NCBI GenBank assembly: GCA_934045905.1
Contig: OW203769.1
Location: 1,682,202-1,746,201, forward strand
DNA: 64,000 nt
Direction: 5' to 3'
Origin: Leuctra nigra
Lineage: Eukaryota > Arthropoda > Insecta > Plecoptera > Leuctridae
The translations under genes and the position numbers were made by a program. Numbering within the stretch: the stretch's first letter is position 1; the number at the start of each line of letters is the position of its first letter. This document shows positions 19,791 through 31,700 of the stretch, piece by piece. The notes beneath the pieces were generated by a model. It was not told the DNA's origin. It did no database searches and saw only the letters and a program-made list of their open reading frames with translations.

Positions 19791-22700
19791 GTATCCCCTG
19801 TCCACGATGTCGACGACGATGTCGCGCATGCGCTGGAAGCCGAGCGTCTCGTTGGAGTGTCCCTTGTTCATCTTGGCACCCATCACCTTCGTGTCGGCCT
19901 CGTTGCAGACGGCGTCCAGATCGGGAATCTCCGCCTCCTCGCAGGTAAACAGGTTCATGCAGAGACACGCCATGAAGAGTCCGTAGCGCGCGAATCTCGC
20001 TAGATGGCTCTGGAACAACCAGGAAGACAGGTCTTATAGTCTCAACACAGACGGCGTCCAGGTCGGGAATCTCCGCCTCCTCGCAGGTGAACAGGTTTAT
20101 GCAGAGACACGCCATGAAGAGTCTGTAGCGCGCGAACCTCGCTAGATGGCTCTGGAACAATAAGTGTCAAGATTGGTTACGCATATTCTCAACGCCACCA
20201 GTGAGAATGTAATAGAGAAGGGAGGATAGGAAACCCAGTACCGGCATGTAGCCAACTCCTATGAAAGATACCAAGGGGGCCAACGGCTTAACATCCCATC
20301 CGAAGGACGGTGTGACATTTACAGCATGTGCCTCCACAACCCGCGCTGTCGAGAGACTGACAACAGGTGGAGGGAGGTCGTCACACTAACCCCCAAACAC
20401 CCCAGTATCTCTGGCCCAACGGCAGAACCTGGCAAGGTAGAGTTGAATGGTCATCATCACCATCAGGCCATTCATCATTTCTAGAGGAAATCTATTAAAT
20501 ATTTTTAAAAAATCCCTTGTAAAAATCGAGTACTCATAAAATTGTTTGTAATTCTATTCCGTTTTATTTGTGTTTGTATACCTACACAGTTTGACAGTTA
20601 AACTGACGTATGCCAGTACCGGGTAGCGCAAAAAAGAAACGCCCAATGGGCAAAACACTGCGGTGACAAAACTACTGCACATATCGGACTGAAAAGTTCA
20701 CATAATATAAAAAAAAACATACTGATGTTTAATGTGTGACAGTGTCAATAACATTCATTAGGTCTGTTCGTTTTGCTTACTGCAGTTGCAGTAGCAGCAG
20801 CTTACAGTAGGCCCTGGTAACTCTTGCAGTAGCTTGCTGTACCAACACAAAACGAACGCATTTGCAGCAGGATGGCAGGCTGGCCTTTTCCTATTGGTTG
20901 GGAGGTTTGTGAATTTGGCGGGAAGAATGTAAAAATAAGTGAGGTTATGTTCTGCATTTATAGAATTCTTGTCTAATCCCAATGCATTTTTATATAAATA
21001 TGTATCATTTCATAACATATAACTAAACTAAACTCTGAAACAAATACTCATTTCCCTCCTCCTTAGGCGTTTTTTCACTATCCATCCATAAGAAACACAT
21101 TTTACATTTCAAACATGGGCCATTTTGCCGCCTACTGCAAACCTACTGCATTTACATCACCTCCCTACCCAGCTGTAAGAGCAGTCACTGCGCAGCTACT
21201 GTCAGTGTCAAATCGAACACAATCGCAGTGACGGAACAGCAAGTTTGATGCAAAACGAACGGATTTGCAGTGAGCAGTAAAGTGCAGTAAGCAAAACGAA
21301 CAGACCTATTGTGTAGGAAAATAGTTACTGCTGTTTGAATGTGGTTGTCGAAAAAATCGATTATGGAGCTCAATTGGCCGAGACGTATCTTAATCAAAAT
21401 ATATGACAATCAGTTGTGTAATGGTTAATTGAACGAAAGTTATGGAATCTTGAAATTGAGTTTAAAACAAAATATAGAGAGATAACATCAATTTTGTAAA
21501 ATTGTCCTACGTAATAAAACTTTAAAGATTAACTCCTTAATCTACAAATTTTAACAGAACAATTTAGAACATTAATAAAGCCTGCTATCTCCACAAATGT
21601 CATCCTGGATAGTACGTCTTTGGCATAGTTTCTCACCTGCAGCTCTGAGAAGGGGAACAAGACCTCTGGGTCCGAGCCCAGACGCCGCACATGCGCAGCA
21701 AGACTGTCGTAGTACTCGCTGATGAGTCGGTCGTAGTGGTCGTCGCGCATGCGCTGGTCCGTGCAGCAGTAGATGAAGTATCCGATGTCACACGCAGGCG
21801 ACGCGTGACGCATCAGCTGGAAGTCCAGGAAGCACGGCGTCGGCGCATCCTATACAGCAAGTTACATGAGCATCAGGTAAACTCTTTGATCAGCAACTAC
21901 CTAGTCTAACGACTCCAAATGATGATTAAGCATATGTAAATACCGAACAATTGGAAAATATAAATGTAACTGAACAATCTATATTCACAAGTACTTAAAC
22001 TTATTCGACAGTTATAATTTTAACAATTATATCTGTACCTTGGAGAGAAGGCATATGTCAATTTCAATTATTCTTGAGGTGAGATCCAGTAATGCTGCCT
22101 TCATCCACTGATATGGGTAATGGTGACAAGAGTCATTTGGGCAAGAGAATGCTTTTCAATAATTATTACTGTATTTGTTGACTCAGTCAAATTGCAATTG
22201 AAAGAGCTTGATTACCTACATGAATCCAAAAGTGTGCTTGGCAAAATCATTAAAATTCACATCGGATGTTCTACGTCTGAGCAAGATCATGGACTTTATT
22301 ACTACATTCATACTAAACGGTTCTCTCACTCCTACACCGATAACTTTGACTGAAGTGAAGTCTAAACAGACCCTTTGTTATTTTTTCCGGGAATCAGGCG
22401 GCTTCTGCAGATTTTAATGACAGATTTTAATGACATCAATAGCGTAAAGAGTGAGCTTACTTGATCACTTACTTTATTGTGATGGTGGTTAGTTCATATT
22501 TACACCAGTAGTAAGTAGCTGCTGACATACCTCTGTGCTAGCTAAGCTGACGACTCTCAGTTATTGAGAAGACTTTACTTTTATGGGTGGAGTGATTTTA
22601 CCTCTTGTGTAAATCTGTAACTCTCTGCCATGGTATGAGGTACAGATTGTATCACATTATAGTTTTAGCAAGCTGTGTCCTATTCGTACGTATACCTGTT

Positions 22701-25700
22701 GATCGTAGACGAAGAGGAAGTTGTTGGTCCAACAGTCACCGTGGTTGATGACCGCGTGGGGGGCGGCGGCGTCGGCGTCCAGCACGCGTCGGATCGTGGC
22801 ATAGAAGTCGTCGTGGAAGCGTCGCAGCGCCTCCACATGAGGGCGTCGCGCGGCGTCGTCGCCCGCCAGCTCGATGAACTTGTCGACGGATTTCTTCACG
22901 CCGCTGTCCAGCATCGCCTGCATGCCCGGAGTCTGATCAGCGATCAGGAACGTCTCCTGAGCATTCAGGAACATGCACGAGGTTACACGAACATGCACGA
23001 GGATACACGAACATGCACGAGGTTACACGAACATACACGAGGTTACACGAACATGCACGAGGTTACACGAACATGCACGAGGTTATGAAGTTGAGCCATT
23101 GCATCGCTCTATGGGATTTGTGACTGCCTTCTGCAGCACTGAATGCTTTCGCCGATGTTGAAGCCTCACTTTTACCAGACCAGATTCTGGCAATATAAAG
23201 AACGGGAAATATTATTATCTCACTTTCGTGTAAATACGGAAGACTAAGGTAAATTTCTTCACGCGTCCGGCTGAGATCGTCTTACATTTGACAATAATGC
23301 AGGGAAACTGGACACATTACAACAATATGCTTTTGATGATTATATATAAATATGAAGACATAAAACGTGGTCATGTACAAAATTAAATATATGTTGGTGT
23401 CCATTTTGCTCCATCTCTGTGGATTCTGAGGTTAGAAAGGATCGTAAAATTTATTTTTCAGTGCTTAAGATATCCATGTATTCAGTTGTTGTAAGCCAAT
23501 TTAGAAGCAACAAGAGCATATACACAATGGCTTTAATAGTCTTCAAAAATGACTGTTGACACGTAATTTTAACTGTTAAAACGCATTCTCAAGTCCAAGT
23601 TATCTCTTCACCTGTAGCTGTGACGTCAGAGCCTGGTACTGCTGCGGCTGCTGATCTCTCATCGCGAACGACACGGCGTGGAGTCGACCCAGGTTGCGCA
23701 GGATGGCAATGCAATGCTGCGCGTCAAGCGTTGCGCGGCGGTCCTTCATGCGGTAGCTGCGCGCACACATGTCCTCAAAGATGAGCAGCGAGCCTGCGTG
23801 GAAGCACTGCGCAGTGGGCGGGGCGATCAGCTGCAACGTCATCGACAGACTGTTATCACTATGTCATATAGGTTTCATGCATAGAAAAGATTGACATATT
23901 AACCTTATATAAAGGTACGTCCAAATCTCAGATTTAGAGAAATTGATAGGTACTTATGAAAGAAAATATATATGTAGTACAAGATGGTAATAATACTCAA
24001 TATTTATCCATACACATTTTCCAGTTGAATATTTATCTGGGAAATGTGATTTATCTTATTTATAGCTTTGAATCATTTCCCTTCCTCCTTTCAGCAGCCA
24101 TGTGTCTCCCCTTGTGACGTAGGTAATGTGCAAGAAGGCAATAAGCTACTAGTCTTGGAACAAGTAGCGCTTACTTACGGCACGGAATTGCTACTAATGT
24201 TGTGACACGGCTAATGTTGTGACATGTTGTGAATGGCGGCACGGCAATTTATGTATTTGACTGTTTGATTACAAGCATTTCTTGTTCATTATTAACGTGA
24301 GATGAATGAAGGACATACTATATTTGAAGAGGAAACATCTTGTGTTCTCATCTCATTTTACTAATTTAAATTTCGACTGTGAATGAGTTATAGTTTCACA
24401 GAAAATCTTTAGCTGTGACAACCAACTCGTGTACAAACATAAATCAACCACCTTGGCCTATTTCAAACAACTTTATACTCTTAGCAAACAATTTCTCCAA
24501 CTAATCGCGTGCCAAAATGCTTTGGAAACCGTATTTAATGAATACATTTTTTAGACCATCATCCATTATGTAAAATACTGTAAACTGTAGTACTGTAAAC
24601 TGTAATTCTGTACATCATACTGTAAAATCTCTAACTTGAAAAAGGGCGAAAATATGATGTAAAAATCATTTCGACCACTAGGTTGTGCGTCCTGCACCTT
24701 ACCTTTATATAGGTTACTATGGTAACCATTTCTCACGCAAGATGCCTATGCTACACGTCCGTTATCACTACCCCCGCTGACTACATCACATCTCTCGACC
24801 TTGGACTGCACTCACCTCTGCCTCCTGGATCACATCGCGACTCACCTCTGCCGTGACTCCCTTGGCCTCCTGGATCACATCGCGACTCACCTCTGCCGTG
24901 ACTCCCTTGGCCTCCTGGATCACATCGCGACTCACCTCTGCCGTGACTCCCTTGGCCTCCTGGATCACATCGCGACTCACCTCTGCCGTGACTCCCTTGG
25001 CCTCCTGGATCACATCGCGACTCACCTCTGCCGTGACTCCCTTGGCCTCCTGGATCACATCGCGACTCACCTCTGCCGTGACTCCCTTGGCCTCCTGGAT
25101 CACATCGCGACTCACCTCTGCCGTGACTCCCTTGGCCTCCTGAATCACATCGCGACTCACCTCTGCCGTGACTCCCTTGGCCTCCTGGATCACATCGCGA
25201 CTCACCTCTGCCGTGACTCCATTGGCCTCCTGGATCACATCGCGACTCACCTCTGCCGTGACTCCCTTGGCCTCCTGGATCACATCGCGACTCACCTCTG
25301 CCGTGACTCCCTTGGCCTCCTGGATCACATCGCGACTCACCTCTGCCGTGACTCCCTTGGCCTCCTGGATCACATCGCGACTCACCTCTGCCGTGACTCC
25401 CTTGGCCTCCTGGATCACATCGCGACTCACCTCTGCCGTGACTCCCTTGGCCTCCTGGATCACATCGCGACTCACCTCTGCCGTGACTCCCTTGGCCTCC
25501 TGGATCACATCGCGACTCACCTCTGCCGTGACTCCCTTGGCCTCCTGGATCACATCGCGACTCACCTCTGCCGTGACTCCCTTGGCCTCCTGGATCACAT
25601 CGCGACTCACCTCTGCCGTGACTCCCTTGGCCTCCTGGATCACATCGCGACTCACCTCTGCCGTGACTCCCTTGGCCTCCTGGATCACATCGCGACTCAC

Positions 25701-28700
25701 CTCTGCCGTGACTCCCTTGGCCTCCTGGATCACATCGCGACTCACCTCTGCCGTGACTCCCTTGGCCTCCTGGATCACATCGCGACTCACCTCTGCCGTG
25801 ACTCCCTTGGCCTCCTGGATCACATCGCGACTCACCTCTGCCGTGACTCCCTTGGCCTCCTGGATCACATCGCGACTCACCTCTGCCGTGACTCCCTTGG
25901 CCTCCTGGATCACATCGCGACTCACCTCTGCCGTGACTCCCTTGGCCTCCTGGATCACATCGCGACTCACCTCTGCCGTGACTCCCTTGGCCTCTGGATC
26001 ACATCGCGACTCACCTCTGCCGTGACTCCCTTGGCCTCCTGGATCACATCGCGACTCACCTCTGCCGTGACTCCCTTGGCCTCCTGGATCACATCGCGAC
26101 TCACCTCTGCCGTGACTCCCTTGGCCTCCTGGATCACATCGCGACTCACCTCTGCCGTGACTCCCTTGGCCTCCTGGATCACATCGCGACTCACCTCTGC
26201 CGTGACTCCCTTGGCCTCCTGGATCACATCGCGACTCACCTCTGCCGTGACTCCCTTGGCCTCCTGGATCACATCGCGACTCACCTCTGCCGTGACTCCC
26301 NNNNNNNNNNNNNNNNNNNNNNNNNNNNNNNNNNNNNNNNNNNNNNNNNNNNNNNNNNNNNNNNNNNNNNNNNNNNNNNNNNNNNNNNNNNNNNNNNNNN
26401 NNNNNNNNNNNNNNNNNNNNNNNNNNNNNNNNNNNNNNNNNNNNNNNNNNNNNNNNNNNNNNNNNNNNNNNNNNNNNNNNNNNNNNNNNNNNNNNNNNNN
26501 TGACTCCCTTGGCCTCCTGGATCACATCGCGACTCACCTCTGCCGTGACTCCCTTGGCCTCCTGGATCACATCGCGACTCACCTCTGCCGTGACTCCCTT
26601 GGCCTCCTGGATCACATCGCGACTCACCTCTGCCGTGACTCCCTTGGCCTCCTGGATCACATCGCGACTCACCTCTGCCGTGACTCCCTTGGCCTCCTGG
26701 ATCACATCGCGACTCACCTCTGCCGTGACTCCCTTGGCCTCCTGGATCACATCGCGACTCACCTCTGCCGTGACTCCCTTGGCCTCCTGGATCACATCGC
26801 GACTCACCTCTGCCGTGACTCCCTTGGCCTCCTGGATCACATCGCGACTCACCTCTGCCGTGACTCCCTTGGCCTCCTGGATCACATCGCGACTCACCTC
26901 TGCCGTGACTCCCTTGGCCTCCTGGATCACATCGCGACTCACCTCTGCCGTGACTCCCTTGGCCTCCTGGATCACATCGCGACTCACCTCTGCCGTGACT
27001 CCCTTGGCCTCCTGGATCACATCGCGACTCACCTCTGCCGTGACTCCATTGGCCTCCTGGATCACATCGCGACTCACCTCTGCCGTGACTCCCTTGGCCT
27101 CCTGGATCACATCGCGACTCACCTCTGCCGTGACTCCCTTGGCCTCCTGGATCACATCGCGACTCACCTCTGCCGTGACTCCCTTGGCCTCCTGGATCAC
27201 ATCGCGACTCACCTCTGCCGTGACTCCCTTGGCCTCCTGGATCACATCGCGACTCACCTCTGCCGTGACTCCCTTGGCCTCCTGGATCACATCGCGACTC
27301 ACCTCTGCCGTGACTCCCTTGGCCTCCTGGATCACATCGCGACTCACCTCTGCCGTGACTCCATTGGCCTCCTGGATCACATCGCGACTCACCTCTGCCG
27401 TGACTCCCTTGGCCTCCTGGATCACATCGCGACTCACCTCTGCCGTGACTCCCTTGGCCTCCTGGATCACATCGCGACTCACCTCTGCCGTGACTCCATT
27501 GGCCTCCTGGATCACATCGCGACTCACCTCTGCCGTGACTCCCTTGGCCTCCTGGATCACATCGCGACTCACCTCTGCCGTGACTCCCTTGGCCTCCTGG
27601 ATCACATCGCGACTCACCTCTGCCGTGACTCCCTTGGCCTCCTGGATCACATCGCGACTCACCTCTGCCGTGACTCCATTGGCCTCCTGGATCACATCGC
27701 GACTCACCTCTGCCGTGACTCCATTGGCCTCCTGGATCACATCGCGACTCACCTCTGCCGTGACTCCCTTGGCCTCCTGGATCACATCGCGACTCACCTC
27801 TGCCGTGACTCCCTTGGCCTCCTGGATCACATCGCGACTCACCTCTGCCGTGACTCCCTTGGCCTCCTGGATCACATCGCGACTCACCTCTGCCGTGACT
27901 CCATTGGCCTCCTGGATCACATCGCGACTCACCTCTGCCGTGACTCCCTTGGCCTCCTGGATCACATCGCGACTCACCTCTGCCGTGACTCCCTTGGCCT
28001 CCTGGATCACATCGCGACTCACCTCTGCCGTGACTCCCTTGGCCTCCTGGATCACATCGCGACTCACCTCTGCCGTGACTCCCTTGGCCTCCTGGATCAC
28101 ATCGCGACTCACCTCTGCCGTGACTCCCTTGGCCTCCTGGATCACATCGCGACTCACCTCTGCCGTGACTCCCTTGGCCTCCTGGATCACATCGCGACTC
28201 ACCTCTGCCGTGACTCCCTCTGCCTCCTGGATCACATCGCGACTCACCTCTGCCGTGACTCCCTTGGCCTCCTGGATCACATCGCGACTCACCTCTGCCG
28301 CGACTCACCTCTGCCTCCTGGATCACATCGCGACTCACCTCTGCCGTGACTCCCTTGGCCTCCTGGATCACATCGCGACTCACCTCTGCCGTGACTCCCT
28401 TGGCCTCCTGGATCACATCGCGACTCACCTCTGCCGTGACTCCCTTGGCCTCCTGGATCACATCGCGACTCACCTCTGCCGTGACTCCCTTGGCCTCCTG
28501 GATCACATCGCGACTCACCTCTGCCGTGACTCCCTTGGCCTCCTGGATCACATCGCGACTCACCTCTGCCGTGACTCCCTTGGCCTCCTGGATCACATCG
28601 CGACTCACCTCTGCCGTGACTCCCTTGGCCCTCCTGGATCACATCGCGACTCACCTCTGCCGTGACTCCCTTGGCCTCCTGGATCACATCGCGACTCACC

Positions 28701-31700
28701 TCTGCCGTGACTCCCTTGGCCTCCTGGATCACATCGCGACTCACCTCTGCCGTGACTCCCTTGGCCTCCTGGATCACATCGCGACTCACCTCTGCCGTGA
28801 CTCCCTTGGCCTCCTGGATCACATCGCGACTCACCTCTGCCGTGACTCCATTGGCCTCCTGGATCACATCGCGACTCACCTCTGCCGTGACTCCCTTGGC
28901 CTCCTGGATCACATCGCGACTCACCTCTGCCGTGACTCCCTTGGCCTCCTGGATCACATCGCGACTCACCTCTGCCGTGACTCCCTTGGCCTCCTGGATC
29001 ACATCGCGACTCACCTCTGCCGTGACTCCCTTGGCCTCCTGGATCACATCGCGACTCACCTCTGCCGTGACTCCCTTGGCCTCCTGGATCACATCGCGAC
29101 TCACCTCTGCCGTGACTCCCTTGGCCTCCTGGATCACATCGCGACTCACCTCTGCCGTGACTCCCTTGGCCTCCTGGATCACATCGCGACTCACCTCTGC
29201 CGTGACTCCCTTGGCCTCCTGGATCACATCGCGACTCACCTCTGCCGTGACTCCCTTGGCCTCCTGGATCACATCGCGACTCACCTCTGCCGTGACTCCC
29301 TTGGCCTCCTGGATCACATCGCGACTCACCTCTGCCGTGACTCCCTTGGCCTCCTGGATCACATCGCGACTCACCTCTGCCGTGACTCCCTTGGCCTCCT
29401 GGATCACATCGCGACTCACCTCTGCCGTGACTCCCTTGGCCTCCTGGATCACATCGCGACTCACCTCTGCCGTGACTCCCTTGGCCTCCTGGATCACATC
29501 GCGACTCACCTCTGCCGTGACTCCCTTGGCCTCCTGGATCACATCGCGACTCACCTCTGCCGTGACTCCCTTGGCCTCCTGGATCACATCGCGACTCACC
29601 TCTGCCGTGACTCCCTTGGCCTCCTGGATCACATCGCGACTCACCTCTGCCGTGACTCCCTTGGCCTCCTGGATCACATCGCGACTCACCTCTGCCGTGA
29701 CTCCCTTGGCCTCCTGGATCACATCGCGACTCACCTCTGCCGTGACTCCCTTGGCCTCCTGGATCACATCGCGACTCACCTCTGCCGTGACTCCCTTGGC
29801 CTCCTGGATCACATCGCGACTCACCTCTGCCGTGACTCCCTTGGCCTCCTGGATCACATCGCGACTCACCTCTGCCGTGACTCCCTTGGCCTCCTGGATC
29901 ACATCGCGACTCACCTCTGCCGTGACTCCCTTGGCCTCCTGGATCACATCGCGACTCACCTCTGCCGTGACTCCCTTGGCCTCCTGGATCACATCGCGAC
30001 TCACCTCTGCCGTGACTCCCTTGGCCTCCTGGATCACATCGCGACTCACCTCTGCCGTGACTCCCTTGGCCTCCTGGATCACATCGCGACTCACCTCTGC
30101 CGTGACTCCCTTGGCCTCCTGGATCACATCGCGACTCACCTCTGCCGTGACTCCCTTGGCCTCCTGGATCACATCGCGACTCACCTCTGCCGTGACTCCC
30201 TTGGCCTCCTGGATCACATCGCGACTCACCTCTGCCGTGACTCCCTTGGCCTCCTGGATCACATCGCGACTCACCTCTGCCGTGACTCCCTTGGCCTCCT
30301 GGATCACATCGCGACTCACCTCTGCCGTGACTCCCTTGGCCTCCTGGATCACATCGCGACTCACCTCTGCCGTGACTCCCTTGGCCTCCTGGATCACATC
30401 GCGACTCACCTCTGCCGTGACTCCCTTGGCCTCCTGGATCACATCGCGACTCACCTCTGCCGTGACTCCCTTGGCCTCCTGGATCACATCGCGACTCACC
30501 TCTGCCGTGACTCCCTTGGCCTCTTGGATCACATCGCGACTCACCTCTGCCGTGACTCCCTTGGCCTCCTGGATCACATCGCGACTCACCTCTGCCGTGA
30601 CTCCCTTGGCCTCCTGGATCACATCGCGACTCACCTCTGCCGTGACTCCATTGGCCTCCTGGATCACATCGCGACTCACCTCTGCCGTGACTCCCTTGGC
30701 CTCCTGGATCACATCGCGACTCACCTCTGCCGTGACTCCCTTGGCCTCCTGGATCACATCGCGACTCACCTCTGCCGTGACTCCCTTGGCCTCCTGGATC
30801 ACATCGCGACTCACCTCTGCCGTGACTCCCTTGGCCTCCTGGAAGCTTCTGAACGCCGGCCAGACAGTCGCGTAGGCGTACGCCTCGCGAGCGAAGAAAG
30901 TGCTGCTTCTGAAGATTGTCCTTCTGGTTTCGCTGCTGGGCTGACACTTGGCGATCAAAGAGATCTCCTCTCTCCCCCCATCTTCCTCCGACACCTTCAC
31001 TCTGTGTATCACACCTGGGGACAGTCATGTGAACTTACATCCTCGTGCACTCAGCTATCAGAGAGATCTCCTCTCTCCCTCCATCTTCCTCCGACACCTT
31101 CACTCTGTGTATCACACCTCGGGACAGTCATGTGAACTTACATCCTCGTGCACTCAGCTATCAGAGAGATCTCCTCTCTCCCTCCATCTTCCTCCGACAC
31201 CTTCACTCTGTGTATCACACCTGGGGACAGTCATGTGAACTTACATCCTCGTGCTCTCAGCTATCAGAGAGATCTCCTCTCTCCCTCCATCTTCCTCCGA
31301 CACCTTCACTCTGTGTATCACACCTCGGGACAGTCATGTGAACTTACATCCTCGTGTTCTCAGCTATCAGAGAGATCTCCTCTCTCCCTCCATCTTCCTC
31401 CGACACCTTCACTCTGTGTATCACACCTGGGGACAGTCATGTGAACTTACATCCTCGTGCTCTCAGCTATCAGAGAGATCTCCTCTCTCCCTCCATCTTC
31501 CTCCGACACCTTCACTCTGTGTATCACACCTGGGGACAGTCATGTGAACTGACATCCTCGTGCTCTCAGCTATCAGAGAGATCTCCTCTCTCCCTCCATC
31601 TTCCTCCGACACCTTCACTCTGTGTATCACACCTGGGGACAGTCATGTGAACTTACATCCTTGTGCTCTCAGCTATCAGAGAGATCTCCTCTCTCCCTCC

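Noticed and set aside
24811..30840. CRISPR-like array
   Set aside because: Units are directly contiguous with no unique spacers, and the context is a eukaryotic gene with introns.
24801..31135. Very long open frames (700-1180 codons) on both strands in several frames
   Set aside because: They are the 45-bp unit read in stop-free frames. Only the minus frame that continues exon 2 has a link to a gene, and even there the first donor gives the expected family protein.
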